Below are positions 20,721-32,662 of a stretch of 64,000 bases of DNA, one piece after another. The stretch lies in contig JALIGW010000062.1 in NCBI GenBank assembly GCA_023053685.1, positions 62,001 through 126,000 of the forward strand. Direction: 5' to 3'. The notes below the pieces were generated by a model. The model was not told where the DNA came from. It saw nothing but the letters and a program-made list of their open reading frames with translations, and did not search any database. Numbering within the stretch: position 1 is the first letter of the stretch; each line of letters opens with the position of its first letter. Both the position numbers and the translations under genes were made by a program. The stretch comes from Diadophis punctatus similis. Lineage: Eukaryota > Chordata > Lepidosauria > Squamata > Dipsadidae.

Positions 20721-22024
20721 CTGGCTTCCCGCGGGCCTAGCTGCCGGGCGCCGCTCCCTCGGGCCGAAAGAGGCTGTCGCTGCCCCAACCTGACCGACAG
20801 CGCGGGTCTCACCTGCTCAAAGCCGCTACGGCTGGAGGAGCGCTTAGGAACCCTCGGCCGGAAGCGGGGGGAACACGCCGGGTAACGAACCAGGAAGTGA
20901 CGTCACGCACGGCCTTAACGGAACCGGAATTACAACCGCCATTTTCCCGTCTGAGGAAAGAGAAAGCCACACCTACTTTCACCAACTTGGGGCAAACAAT
21001 CGCCTAGGCTCCGCCCTCCTGCCCATGCGTCAGCCAATGTGCTGTTCGCTTTCTTTTCCGGGCTTTGCCAATCTGCGGCCGCGGAGCATCATCCAATAGC
21101 GGCGCACAACGAGAGGGAACAAGCCCGTGTGGTATGAACACGTGATGTCTTGGGAACAGCCAACCAGGAGGAAAAGAAACAAAAAGGGGAGGTTGCAACG
21201 TGTGACGGTAGTCAATGAACGGAGAGGACGCAATCCTCCCGGGGCGCTTCCAGAAGGAGCCGTTCAGTCCGCGCGATCTCCCGCGGCAGACGGTTGGGTT
21301 CTGTTGCGTGCCGTAGAAGAGACCGAACTGTCACGTAGAGGCTCCCCATTCAAGGGCAACCCTCTTCGGCCTCATTACACGATGCGGCCCTCTCGTGGGC
21401 CTCCCTCCCAGTGTCTCCCCGCCAGACCAGACCTCGGGCGCCCCGGCCTCCCCTCCCTCCCAGGCCTCCCTTCTCCGGAGGACCCTCCCGGACTGCGACT
21501 CCCGGCGTCCCCTTCGCCCTACCTGCATCCGGCCGCATGCGCACTCGAATCGAAAAAGTCCTTCCGTCGTTTCTCTGATTCCCAAACTGAGCGCCTGACC
21601 GGCCTCGGTCCCCTTTCGGGCAAACTCCGCCTCTTCCTCCCCTGGCCCCGCCCCCTGTAGCTCTGCTTTCTTGGTCCGATTTCGGAAGTCGGAAGAAAGC
21701 CATCCCAATGGCTGGCGTCAGGGACCACGCCCCCTACTCGACCTTCAGCAGCCGCCTTCCTTCCATCTGCGTTCCTCCCCTCGCTTGGCTCCTCCCTTGC
21801 GCCGCTGGCTCCGCCCCTCAGCTCCCTCCTCCCCGCCCTGCATGGCGGAATTGGGGCGAGGGGCTGGTGGGCGAATGGAGGATTCCCAAAGGGGCTGCAA
21901 TGGATGGGAATGGATGGAGGGTTCCCTCGCCGGCCTCGGCTTTCGTGTCCCGGAACCCTTTCTGCCTCCCCGGAGCTACTCGCTACCCCGCCTGCAGCCA
22001 TGTGGGCATCTCGGGGTGGCCCCC
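20721..22024 (-). promoter_or_regulatory. CpG-island promoter, U3 (type B)
   Basis: ETS/CRE at 20892-20906, NRF1-like site at 21533-21543. The exon-1 donor is CAG|GTGAGA (exon end 20813), closer to consensus than the type-A GTGGGA. Type B has CCCAGTGTCTCC added near 21409 and GAACAAGCC for GAGAGAGCC near 21118. A CCAAT-type box here reads GCCAATGTGCTG, private to this unit. Confidence 0.7.
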
Positions 22025-22315
22025 TTTCCTCCTGGCACCCCCAGTCCAGGTACTCCCTGGCATCAAGATCTGCTTTGTCTCCCCGCTGGAAGGAAGGGAG
22101 AGATCGCGCTCGTTATTGCCAGCCTCAAAAGAAGCCTTGAATATAGCGATCCCTCTGTGTATTATAAGGATTATGAATTAAATTTCACGGCCACCTGATG
22201 CCCGGAGACTCCTGGCAGTTTCCTAATGATATAACACGTTTTTGTTCTTGTGGGGCACCTACATTGTGAGAGGGGATGACGGGACAAATAATTAAGGGAA
22301 GAGGATAAAAGTGAT

Positions 22316-22317
22316 TG
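22316..22317. other. Type-B deletion junction, U3
   Basis: GTGATT joined via one extra G to CTGTAAAACTG; the 493-bp type-A segment is missing. The flanks 22025-22602 hold nothing recognisable. Confidence 0.75.
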
Positions 22318-22602
22318 CTGTAAAACTGTAATCAGGGCCTTGGTGGCTTTCAAAGCCAGGGTCCTTCTATCTTGGTGCCAAAATAAAAATATATTCTTGT
22401 ATTCTGTTTGGCGATCAATCGGCTTCAACACCAAGCTAAGGCCCAGTTTTGGGGACAACAGAACGCCCCTTCCAGCTGTTGTCTTCTGTTCCGTTCCATT
22501 CCTCATCCTATCCTGATAATTAAAGGGTATTGGCCCCCAGGCAGAAGCTTGGGGTACCCCACTGCCTATTTCCTTCTATGCGGAAGGGAAGTTCCTTTAA
22601 GG

Positions 22603-22666
22603 CAGGGCTGGGGAGCTATGCCCCCTTTATGACCTGTGGACTTCAACTCCCAGAATTCCTCAGCCA
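22603..22666 (+). mobile_element. hAT-like MITE fragment, U3
   Basis: Type-B version starting CAGGGCTGGGG; otherwise as in U1. Confidence 0.4.
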
Positions 22667-23998
22667 AGTGTTTTGTACATATTCAGGATGGATTCTCTTA
22701 CTATTTACTTACCTATTTTGACTTGCATGCTTGTTCAATCACCCACAATGCTACTCTTCCCTGAAGTTCAAAAGCTGAGTGTTTACTGGCCGGATTCCCT
22801 TCCAGTCACCAATGCAGTTTGTTTCAGCAGATATATTCTTTATTAATATTGTTTTTTATGTACACAAAAACTTGACATGACATAACATACAAACATATAG
22901 TCTTAGGAATCCCACTTCCTATCTTGCTCATAGCTAAAGATCCGTACAAAATTTCGTATACCTATATTTACATTTCTAATTCATTTCGGTATCCATTTCT
23001 TCCAAATATTCATCAGTGTAAGTTATCTTCTTTACTAAATCCTTACTTCTATCATAATTTATCTAACAATTCTCTATATTATATAATAATATAATAGTAT
23101 AATAATGTAATACTGAATTAAATATTACTCAATATTTAATCTCATTTAATTATTATATCACAACGTAGAATATTCTAATTTCTAATTAGCTTTGTATTCT
23201 ATTTCATCTAACTCCCATATAAATTTCTTTAATACATTCTCAATCCTCTATTTCTAATTACATTTATTTAGGAATCTATCTTCTCCATTGTGTAGAGACC
23301 CATATACATATATATCTAACCTATCTTTACTATTCATTTCATAACTCTGCATCACTATTGTTTCTATAAATTAGATTTCTCACCATATGCCATATACCGT
23401 ATTTTTCAGAGTATAAGACGCACCGGAGTATAAGACGCACCTTAGTTTTGGGGAAGGAAAACAAGCAAAAAAGGCCTCTGCCTCCCAGCAATCTGCCAAA
23501 CAGCAAACAGCAAACAGTACAGATGATATACACTGTTTGCTGTGTATTTCTGTGCATGTGTACCTGACCCATAGAAATGGCAAAGAATTGGAGAAATGTA
23601 CATTTATGGCAGTATATTAATCCCAGAAAGTTTTCTTAAATGTAATTACACTAACTCCTCCCAATTATTTAAATAGATCTACTCCAAACATGACTAGTCA
23701 GGGTTTCTCAGCTGCCTTCTTTTAATTCTAATACTTAATACTAATACTTAATACTAAAACAGGACATTTCAGATTATACTTTTACAGATCTTTAAAATTG
23801 ATGTGGCTTTCTGGAAGTATTCTCTGCTATTTAAAAGAAGATACAATAGCACTGGGCCTCTTCAGAGCAAGCATTTATTTTAAAAAGCTTCTTCATTTTG
23901 TTAAGTTGTCTAGAACAATAATAAAGCAGTCTTTAAAAAATAAGTCTAATAATTTGAACACTCTACAAACATTTAACAAAATAACATATTAACAGAAT

Positions 23999-24078
23999 CT
24001 GCCTCTACCTAGGATAGAACTCACAACTTCCTGATTGTGAGGCAAGAGCTCTAGCTCTGAGCCATAGCAGCTATAGCT
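23999..24078 (-). mobile_element. tRNA-derived SINE head
   Basis: On the minus strand ATGGCTCAGAGCTAGAG matches an A box and GTGAGTTCTATCC a B box, at tRNA-like spacing, followed by TAGGTAGAGGCAG. The sequence does not fold as an intact tRNA (weak acceptor stem), so it is a SINE rather than a tRNA gene. Confidence 0.55.
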
Positions 24079-24221
24079 TGCCTCCATTTGATTTCAGCAG
24101 TCTAATATTGCCAGCAGTTTATCTCCCAGCATTTTGTCTCATTACAGCCACCATAGTTAGTTTCATTTTACCACGTGGCTTCCAAGCCTGTCAGCTGTAG
24201 ATCGGGAGGCAGTTTATCACC

Positions 24222-24708
24222 ATCTTTAAAGCCCTTCATGGCTTGGGACCAGGTTATCTACGGGACCGCATTCTGCCTCATACTTCCCTTCGACCGGTTA
24301 GGGCCCACAGAGTGGGCCTCCTCCAGGTCCCGTCGGCCAAACAATGCCGGCTGGCAGGCCCAAGGGGGAGAGCCTTCTCTGTGGCTGGCCCTGTGCTCTG
24401 GAACCAACTTCCACCAGAGACCCGAACTATCCCCACTCTGCTGGCCTTCCGGAAAGCTGTTAAGACATGGCTTTTCCTGCAGGCGGGGGGTAGAGCTTAA
24501 TTCATTCGAGCCCACCCCCCAAGTATGTATGATGTTGAATGGTTGGTGATGATTCTTTTTATAGTGTGTTTTAATTTTTATATTTGCTTTTAATTAACTT
24601 TTTAGATTTTGGTTATTCTTGTATTTTCTCACTGTTGTACGCCGCCCTGAGTCCTTAGGGAGTTGGGCGGCATATAAGAATTCCAAAATAAAATAAAATA
24701 AATAAATC
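24222..24708 (+). mobile_element. L2-type LINE 3' end nested in the TIR element
   Basis: Plus-strand frame with FKALHGLGPGYLRDRI, then GRAFSVAGPVLWNQLP and FRKAVKTWLF: the conserved C-terminus of L2/CR1-group LINE ORF2. After the stop comes a 3' UTR with GCCGCCCTGAG...GGGCGGCATATAAG and an AATAAAATAAAT tail. Confidence 0.75.
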
Positions 24709-25735
24709 TCTTCTTGTGCTCTTCTTGTGCTTTGCCCTGTTTGCTGCAAAGAGGTAAATTGCTGGCAGGCAGAGGCCAAAGGGTGGGGGTGGCTGGGTGG
24801 GGCTGCATTCGGTGTATAAGAAGCACCCAGGTTTTCACCCTCTTTTTGAGGGTAAAAAGGTGCGTCATACTCCGAAAAATACGGTAATTTATACTCTACC
24901 ACACTTTAATATATTTTATTATCTACTTGAAATATATATGATTTTTTATAATAATATTGCATCAATGTCCAATTTTCAAAGCTTCATAAGTATTCTATTT
25001 CTCTTTTTAGTATATCAGAGTCCATTTATGTTTATAGAAATCAATTTGATTTCTTCTCTCATTTTTTATTTATATTGTTTTCTTGTTCTAGTTTCCCTTA
25101 ATATCCTTCCTGTAGTTCTTTCTTGCTGTTTTTTCTTTTTCCTGTATTCTTTTTTCTCCTCTGTCTTTTGTTCTTTCCTCTATCACTTCCTCCTCCTGAC
25201 TGGTACCTTTCAATTCCTCCTTACTTTCTTCTTTACTTTCTTCTTCACCTTCCATCTCGAAATATTGTTCATGAAATTCATGAGTTTTCTCAATTGAATC
25301 TATTTTAACTTTCCTTCCTCGCCATGTCACTAAAATGCCCTCTGGCATCAGCCACCTAAATGTTTCCTTCTGTTTTATCAGTTGGGAAGTTAAAAATCGA
25401 TATTGTCTTCTAAGATTCCTAACCCGTCTTGGAATCTGCTTTAATACTATTATCTCCCTTCCTTTGTACTGAAATGTTTCTTCCCTGGTTCTATTGTAAA
25501 TGCTATCTCTGACTGCCTTTTTTATCAATTTTACGTGTATTTCTTTTGGTAATTTATGTCACCGCATGTAATTCGTGTTCACTCTAAAGGCCTCATCTAT
25601 TTCTCTTATTATTTCTTGCTTATCACGCTGCATTATTAGTGCTAATAGTTCCGCTATCTTTTCGTCTGTGTTTTCATCTTCATCTTCTTGGATATTCTGA
25701 AATGGAGACTGGCTGCTCTGTTGAGTTCCTCATCA

Positions 25736-25838
25736 TTGTGTCCAGGAAAACACATTGTAAAAAAAACCTCACGAGTTCAAAAAATTTGATTGAACTTGCG
25801 AGAAGGTTTTTTTTTACAACGAGTTTCCCTGGACACAA
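25736..25838. repeat. 103-bp palindrome, U4 copy
   Basis: Unchanged arms and position. Confidence 0.75.
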
Positions 25839-25922
25839 CGGCAAGGAACGCGATGGAGCTGGAAAGGTAAGACGAGTGTCTCGCTTCTCGCCCGCCCCAC
25901 CTGCCAGAAATTCAGGTCTCTA

Positions 25923-26000
25923 CCCCTGATAATAAGGCCACCCCCTTATTTTGGGGGTCAAAAGAAAATAAGACCCTGTCTTATTTTCACGGAAACAGGG
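25923..26000. mobile_element. TA-flanked hairpin MITE, U4 copy
   Basis: Unchanged, in the finger 3' UTR. Confidence 0.6.
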
Positions 26001-26057
26001 TAGATGCCTTTGAAGATGGTCATTTCTTTTGAAGGATTGTTCACATTCCACACATTC

Positions 26058-27338
26058 CTACTGTTTTTGTAAATGGATCCTTTGATGTCTATAAAGGCTC
26101 CTGCTATGAGGAAAGCTCTTTCCACACTCCAGGCATTTATGAGGTTTTTCTCCTGTGTGGATTCTTTCGTGTGAATAAAGGTTGCTGTTACGACTGAAGC
26201 TCTTTCCACACTCCAGGCATTTATGAGATTCTTCTCCAGTGTGGATCCTTTTATGTCTATAAAGGCTGCCCCTCCGACTGAAGCTCTTTCCACACTCCAG
26301 GCATTTATGAGGTTTTTCTCCTGTGTGGATTCTTTGATGTGAATAAGTGCTGCTTTTATGACTGAAGCGCTTTCCACACTCCAAGCATTTATGAGATTTT
26401 TCTCCTGTGTGGATTCTTTGATGTGAATAAGTGCTGCTTTTATGACTGAAGCGCTTTCCACACTCCAAGCATTTATGAGATTTTTCTCCAGTGTGGATCC
26501 TTTTATGTCTATAAAGGCTGCCCCTCCGACTGAAGCTCTTTCCACACTCCAGGCATTTATGAGGTTTTTCTCCTGTGTGGATTCTTTCGTGTGAATAAAG
26601 GTTGCTGTTACGACTGAAGCTCTTTCCACACTCCAGGCATTTATGAGATTCTTCTCCAGTGTGGATCCTTTTATGTCTATAAAGGCTGCCCCTCCGACTG
26701 AAGCTCTTTCCACACTCCAGGCATTTATGAGGTTTTTCTCCTGTGTGGATTCTTTGATGTGAATAAGTGCTGCTTTTATGACTGAAGCGCTTTCCACACT
26801 CCAAGCATTTATGAGATTTTTCTCCAGTGTGGATCCTTTTATGTCTATAAAGGCTGACACTCTGACTGAAGCTCTTTCCACACTCCAGGCATTTATGAGG
26901 TTTTTCTCCTGTGTGGATTCTTTCGTGTGAATAAAGGTTGCTGTTACGACTGAAGCTCTTTCCACACTCCAAGCATTTATGCGGATTTTCTCCTGTGTGG
27001 ATTCTTTGATGTGTATAAAGGCTGCTACTCTGACTGAAGCTCTTTCCACACTCCAGGCATTTATGAGATTTTTCTCCAGTGTGGATCCTTTTATGTCTAT
27101 AAAGGCTGCCACTCTGACTGAAGCTCTTTCCACACTCCAGGCATTTATGACGTTTTCCCCCAATGTGGATTCTTTGATGTGAATAAGTGCTGCTTTTATG
27201 ACTGAAGCTCTTTCTACACTCCAAGCATTTATGAGGTTTTTCTCCTGTGTGGATCCTTTGGTGTCTATAAAGGTTGCCCCTGTGACTGAAGCTCTTTCCA
27301 CATTCTAGGCATTTATTTAAAATTCTGCTTTCTCCCAA
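26058..27338 (-). CDS. C2H2 zinc-finger array exon, 15 fingers, reshuffled
   Basis: Order a b c d e c' b f e f b b f e z. It has the same count as U2 and U3 but different content: finger 10 is f instead of c, finger b is doubled (11-12), and the penultimate d is lost. It therefore cannot arise from U2 by one module gain or loss; several exchanges or a conversion are needed. The C-terminal half would have a different predicted binding sequence. Frame intact; TTG after TAG at the 5' end. Confidence 0.85.
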   Translation of the reverse strand: MGESRILNKCLECGKSFSHRGNLYRHQRIHTGEKPHKCLECRKSFSHKSSTYSHQRIHIGGKRHKCLECGKSFSQSGSLYRHKRIHTGEKSHKCLECGKSFSQSSSLYTHQRIHTGENPHKCLECGKSFSRNSNLYSHERIHTGEKPHKCLECGKSFSQSVSLYRHKRIHTGEKSHKCLECGKRFSHKSSTYSHQRIHTGEKPHKCLECGKSFSRRGSLYRHKRIHTGEESHKCLECGKSFSRNSNLYSHERIHTGEKPHKCLECGKSFSRRGSLYRHKRIHTGEKSHKCLECGKRFSHKSSTYSHQRIHTGEKSHKCLECGKRFSHKSSTYSHQRIHTGEKPHKCLECGKSFSRRGSLYRHKRIHTGEESHKCLECGKSFSRNSNLYSHERIHTGEKPHKCLECGKSFPHSRSLYRHQRIHLQKQ

Positions 27339-27482
27339 TTTCTAGCCATTGCATTGCTTCCTTCTTTTTAGTCAAACCTGTATTTCTATAAAGATGAACG
27401 TTAGAAAAGAAAACATGGCCAGAAGTGCAACAATATTCAAAGGCAGCCCTTCCCAATGCAGAATTCCGACTTGGTTACTTGC

Positions 27483-28189
27483 CATGTCAAGTTGAATATC
27501 AGATTCATCCTCTTCCAGGTCATCTGAGGAGAGAAGATATAAATGTGAGAGAAAGAAACATTTTAATTATTTATGAAATTTATATGCAGCCCATTTGGCA
27601 GTTCCAGTCAACTTTGGGCGACTTGGAATGTAAAGACTTCAAAAGATAACTTGGAAACAAGGGGCTCCTTAGGACTGCGTTGCTGAGACAGCACATGGTG
27701 ATCAGGAAGCCCATTTCATAGTTTACAAGTATCCTTATGATAACAGTTCTCTCATTTTTGTAATAATTAACAGTGCTGTGAGTTTCTGCTAATTTCCACC
27801 AGGACCCATCACATTTTTCTTTATTGGGGTGTTTTACAATACCATTTAAGCACTGTGGACATCTTGTAAAAGCACAAGGTAAATCTTTAGCACAAGAATG
27901 CTGTCCATAATACTCAAAAGCCCCGCTTCTGGTTTTAGTTATTTCTTGGCTCTCCTCCCCACCAAACTGGAGTCCAGCCACTGGAGACTTGTGATGCAGA
28001 AGGATATGAAAAGGCAAGATGGAGATCTTTTCCACCAGGCTGCACCTTCCTCTTCAGAGCCAGATTCCAAGCTGGAGTCCAGCGCTCCAATCCCATCTGA
28101 TGGAATGACTGGGCCCAAACTCCTCTCCAGCTCTTCAATCTCCTGTCTGATTTTCTCTCGTTCCGCCTCGAGTTCCATTGCTGAGACGC
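27483..28189 (-). CDS. SNAPC4: SNAPC4-like N-terminal coding exons, U4
   Basis: Exon 2 is 28189-28046 (ATG 28178); exon 3 is 27523-27483. No coding change from U1. Confidence 0.7.
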
Positions 28190-28214
28190 CTGTAAACAAG
28201 ACATAAAAGTCAAA

Positions 28215-28757
28215 GAATGAATAGAATAGAATAGAATTACACAGTATACAGAATAGATTAGAATTAGAATAGAACACAATGTAGAATAGAATGGAGTGGA
28301 GTGGGACGGAACAGAACTTTATTGTCACTTTAAATGCACACTAATCAGCATACATTAAAATGAAATTTCATTCTTTTCAGCTCTCAAAAGATAACCATGA
28401 TGCATATACCCATATACTTATATGACACAGAGAAACATCACAGTGTAGTTTAGATGTATACATGTACAGGGCGAGAGAAATGAATCTTTAGAGTTTACCA
28501 GAACGGATGGCATAGGAAAGAAAACTGCTACAGAATCTGATAGTCCTGCTAGAAATACTTTGAAACCTCCTCCCAGAGGGGAGCAACAGAAACAGACAGT
28601 GGAGTGGGGTCTCGAACAATGCTTTGAGCTCTAAGCACATAGCGCTTATAAGCAGTATCCTGAATAACGCTAAGTGAGCTTCTCTGCTGTCATCACTACT
28701 CTCTGTAGGGACTTTCTATCTGAGGCGCTGCTGCCACCAAACCAAATAGGGATACTG
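28215..28757 (-). mobile_element. CR1/L3-type LINE fragment with AATAG tail, U4
   Basis: Same fragment as U1; pentamer tail unchanged in length. Confidence 0.65.
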
Positions 28758-28925
28758 TTTGTTTAAACGCTCCCCATCCTGCCTCTGTAAAAAGCAGCCA
28801 GGAGAGGAAGAGAAAGATGTGCTCTGCTCATCCGATGCAGGAAACGCAGACGCTGGTTTGCAGGCTTCACTCTTCATGTACAAAGAGACCAATTCAGATT
28901 ATAAAAAAGGGCTCACCCTCATTTC

Positions 28926-28983
28926 ATTTATGCATTTGATTTATTAATTTATTTTTCACTGCCCAAAGGTCTCTGGGCGGCTC
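28926..28983 (-). mobile_element. L2-like 3'-tail scrap, U4
   Basis: Followed by the 9-bp-deleted type-B spacing. Confidence 0.5.
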
Positions 28984-29294
28984 CTCAGAGCAGTGTTTTT
29001 ATGACCGATTTTACACCCATTTTCTTGCCATTCGCAGGTGCTTCTGACACGAATAAGCGCCACACGCAAAATAAAGCTCCCGCTCCGAACGTGTGGATGG
29101 AAAAGGAACCCTCGGGAAGGGCCCGAGAGGAAGAGCGGTGGGGAAGGATTGTCCTTTTAAAGAGCCCCACCTGCAAAAACCGCACCCCCACCTCCGTCCA
29201 CGGGTCTGCTGCGTTCACACGACACGTTCGCGGCTGCGGGGCTGGCTCCAGCCCATCCCAGCTGGCTCAATCATAAAGCAAAGCTAATCCAGCC

Positions 29295-30598
29295 CTGGCT
29301 TCCCGCGGGCCTAGCTGCCGGGCGCCGCTCCCTCGGGCCGAAAGAGGCTGTCGCTGCCCCAACCTGACCGACAGCGCGGGTCTCACCTGCTCAAAGCCGC
29401 TACGGCTGGAGGAGCGCTTAGGAACCCTCGGCCGGAAGCGGGGGGAACACGCCGGGTAACGAACCAGGAAGTGACGTCACGCACGGCCTTAACGGAACCG
29501 GAATTACAACCGCCATTTTCCCGTCTGAGGAAAGAGAAAGCCACACCTACTTTCACCAACTTGGGGCAAACAATCGCCTAGGCTCCGCCCTCCTGCCCAT
29601 GCGTCAGCCAATGCGCTGTTCGCTTTCTTTTCCGGGCTTTGCCAATCTGCGGCCGCGGAGCATCATCCAATAGCGGCGCACAACGAGAGGGAACAAGCCC
29701 GTGTGGTATGAACACGTGATGTCTTGGGAACAGCCAACCAGGAGGAAAAGAAACAAAAAGGGGAGGTTGCAACGTGTGACGGTAGTCAATGAACGGAGAG
29801 GACGCAATCCTCCCGGGGCGCTTCCAGAAGGAGCCGTTCAGTCCGCGCGATCTCCCGCGGCAGACGGTTGGGTTCTGTTGCGTGCCGTAGAAGAGACCGA
29901 ACTGTCACGTAGAGGCTCCCCATTCAAGGGCAACCCTCTTCGGCCTCATTACACGATGCGGCCCTCTCGTGGGCCTCCCTCCCAGTGTCTCCCCGCCAGA
30001 CCAGACCTCGGGCGCCCCGGCCTCCCCTCCCTCCCAGGCCTCCCTTCTCCGGAGGACCCTCCCGGACTGCGACTCCCGGCGTCCCCTTCGCCCTACCTGC
30101 ATCCGGCCGCATGCGCACTCGAATCGAAAAAGTCCTTCCGTCGTTTCTCTGATTCCCAAACTGAGCGCCTGACCGGCCTCGGTCCCCTTTCGGGCAAACT
30201 CCGCCTCTTCCTCCCCTGGCCCCGCCCCCTGTAGCTCTGCTTTCTTGGTCCGATTTCGGAAGTCGGAAGAAAGCCATCCCAATGGCTGGCGTCAGGGACC
30301 ACGCCCCCTACTCGACCTTCAGCAGCCGCCTTCCTTCCATCTGCGTTCCTCCCCTCGCTTGGCTCCTCCCTTGCGCCGCTGGCTCCGCCCCTCAGCTCCC
30401 TCCTCCCCGCCCTGCATGGCGGAATTGGGGCGAGGGGCTGGTGGGCGAATGGAGGATTCCCAAAGGGGCTGCAATGGATGGGAATGGATGGAGGGTTCCC
30501 TCGCCGGCCTCGGCTTTCGTGTCCCGGAACCCTTTCTGCCTCCCCGGAGCTACTCGCTACCCCGCCTGCAGCCACGTGGGCATCTCGGGGTGGCCCCC
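29295..30598 (-). promoter_or_regulatory. CpG-island promoter, U4 (type B)
   Basis: ETS/CRE at 29466-29480, NRF1-like site at 30107-30117, exon-1 donor CAG|GTGAGA with exon end at 29387. CCAAT region reads GCCAATGCGCTG. Confidence 0.7.
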
Positions 30599-30889
30599 TT
30601 TCCTCCTGGCACCCCCAGTCCAGGTACTCCCTGGCATCAAGATCTGCTTTGTCTCCCCGCTGGAAGGAAGGGAGAGATCGCGCTCGTTATTGCCAGCCTC
30701 AAAAGAAGCCTTGAATATAGCGATCCCTCTGTGTATTATAAGGATTATGAATTAAATTTCACGGCCACCTGATGCCCGGAGACTCCTGGCAGTTTCCTAA
30801 TGATATAACACGTTTTTGTTCTTGTGGGGCACCTACATTGTGAGAGGGGATGACGGGACAAATAATTAAGGGAAGAGGATAAAAGTGAT

Positions 30890-30891
30890 TG
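30890..30891. other. Type-B deletion junction, U4
   Basis: Same one-base-filled join as in U3, so a single ancestral event. Nothing recognised in 30599-31176. Confidence 0.75.
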
Positions 30892-31176
30892 CTGTAAAAC
30901 TGTAATCAGGGCCTTGGTGGCTTTCAAAGCCAGGGTCCTTCTATCTTGGTGCCAAAATAAAAATATATTCTTGTATTCTGTTTGGCGATCAATCGGCTTC
31001 AACACCAAGCTAAGGCCCAGTTTTGGGGACAACAGAACGCCCCTTCCAGCTGTTGTCTTCTGTTCCGTTCCATTCCTCATCCTATCCTGATAATTAAAGG
31101 GTATTGGCCCCCAGGCAGAAGCTTGGGGTACCCCACTGCCTATTTCCTTCTATGCGGAAGGGAAGTTCCTTTAAGG

Positions 31177-31240
31177 CAGGGCTGGGGAGCTATGCCCCCT
31201 TTATGACCTGTGGACTTCAACTCCCAGAATTCCTCAGCCA
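31177..31240 (+). mobile_element. hAT-like MITE fragment, U4
   Basis: Type-B CAGGGCTGGGG version. Confidence 0.4.
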
Positions 31241-32582
31241 AGTGTTTTGTACATATTCAGGATGGATTCTCTTACTATTTACTTACCTATTTTGACTTGC
31301 ATGCTTGTTCAATCACCCACAATGCTACTCTTCCCTGAAGTTCAAAAGCTGAGTGTTTACTGGCCGGATTCCCTTCCAGTCACCAATGCAGTTTGTTTCA
31401 GCAGATATATTCTTTATTAATATTGTTTTTTATGTACACAAAAACTTGACATGACATAACATACAAACATATAGTCTTAGGAATCCCACTTCCTATCTTG
31501 CTCATAGCTAAAGATCCGTACAAAATTTCGTATACCTATATTTACATTTCTAATTCATTTCGGTATCCATTTCTTCCAAATATTCATCAGTGTAAGTTAT
31601 CTTCTTTACTAAATCCTTACTTCTATCATAATTTATCTAACAATTCTCTATATTATATAATAATATAATAGTATAATAATGTAATACTGAATTAAATATT
31701 ACTCAATATTTAATCTCATTTAATTATTATATCACAACGTAGAATGTTCTAATTTCTAATTAGCTTTGTATTCTATTTCATCTAACTCCCATATAAATTT
31801 CTTTAATACATTCTCAATCCTCTATTTCTAATTACATTTATTTAGGAATCTATCTTCTCCATTGTGTAGAGACCCATATACATATATATCTAACCTATCT
31901 TTACTATTCATTTCATAACTCTGCATCACTATTGTTTCTATAAATTAGATTTCTCACCATATGCCATATACCGTATTTTTCAGAGTATAAGACGCACCGG
32001 AGTATAAGACGCACCTTAGTTTTGGGGAAGGAAAACAAGCAAAAAAGGCCTCTGCCTCCCAGCAATCTGCCAAACAGCAAACAGCAAACAGTACAGATGA
32101 TATACACTGTTTGCTGTGTATTTCTGTGCATGTGTACCTGACCCATAGAAATGGCAAAGAATTGGAGAAATGTACATTTATGGCAGTATATTAATCCCAG
32201 AAAGTTTTCTTAAATGTAATTACACTAACTCCTCCCAATTATTTAAATAGATCTACTCCAAACATGACTAGTCAGGGTTTCTCAGCTGCCTTCTTTTAAT
32301 TCTAATACTTAATACTAATACTTAATACTAAAACAGGACATTTCAGATTATACTTTTACAGATCTTTAAAATTGATGTGGCTTTCTGGAAGTATTCTCTG
32401 CTATTTAAAAGAAGATACAATAGGAGGCCCTTGCTCTGGGCCTCTTCAGAGCAAGCATTTATTTTAAAAAGCTTCTTCATTTTGTTAAGTTGTCTAGAAC
32501 AATAATAAAGCAGTCTTTAAAAAATAAGTCTAATAATTTGAACACTCTACAAACATTTAACAAAATAACATATTAACAGAAT

Positions 32583-32662
32583 CTGCCTCTACCTAGGATA
32601 GAACTCACAACTTCCTGATTGTGAGGCAAGAGCTCTAGCTCTGAGCCATAGCAGCTATAGCT
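32583..32662 (-). mobile_element. tRNA-derived SINE head, U4
   Basis: Same A-box and B-box sequences as in U3. Confidence 0.55.

Larger units (their letters stand above)
23397..24884. mobile_element. TIR (TA-target) element, 1488 bp, composite
   Basis: Ends CCGTATTTTTCAGAGTATAA and the inverse, ending TACTCCGAAAAATACGG. TA lies on each side (23395-23396 and 24885-24886); the empty type-A site reads CATATAATTTATAC with a single TA at the insertion point. Inverted homology extends about 120-148 bp inward (GGCCTCTGCCT / AGGCAGAGGCC, CAGCAAACAG / CTGTTTGCTG), so the original was a foldback MITE. No transposase is encoded. Its middle holds a SINE and an L2 3' end. Tc1/mariner-type TA targeting is inferred; the family name is not assigned. 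Confidence 0.8.
16420..24994. repeat. Tandem array unit U3 (8575 bp, type A to type B hybrid)
   Basis: The left part carries the type-A L1. From 20417 rightward it carries type-B markers: 9-bp deletion, CCCAGTGTCTCC insertion near 21409, 493-bp deletion, and the TIR element at 23397-24884. The switch lies between about 17.2 and 20.4 kb, where A and B are too alike to place it exactly. Confidence 0.9.
22835..25735 (-). mobile_element. L1 remnant interrupted by TIR element (U3/U4)
   Basis: Same L1 as elsewhere but split at 23396/24885 by the TIR element. Type-B indels differ by one or two bases in the poly-T tracts of the ORF1/ORF2 spacer, so the ORF1 frame runs on to different stops. The in-frame TGA in ORF1 is retained at 25559-25561. 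Confidence 0.7.

Noticed and set aside
23798..23992. 64-codon plus-strand frame inside the TIR element
   Set aside because: Absent from the U4 copy because of the small insertion, and no family resemblance.
24001..24075. A tRNA gene on the minus strand
   Set aside because: A and B boxes are visible but the acceptor stem does not pair and it sits inside a transposable element; a SINE head fits better.
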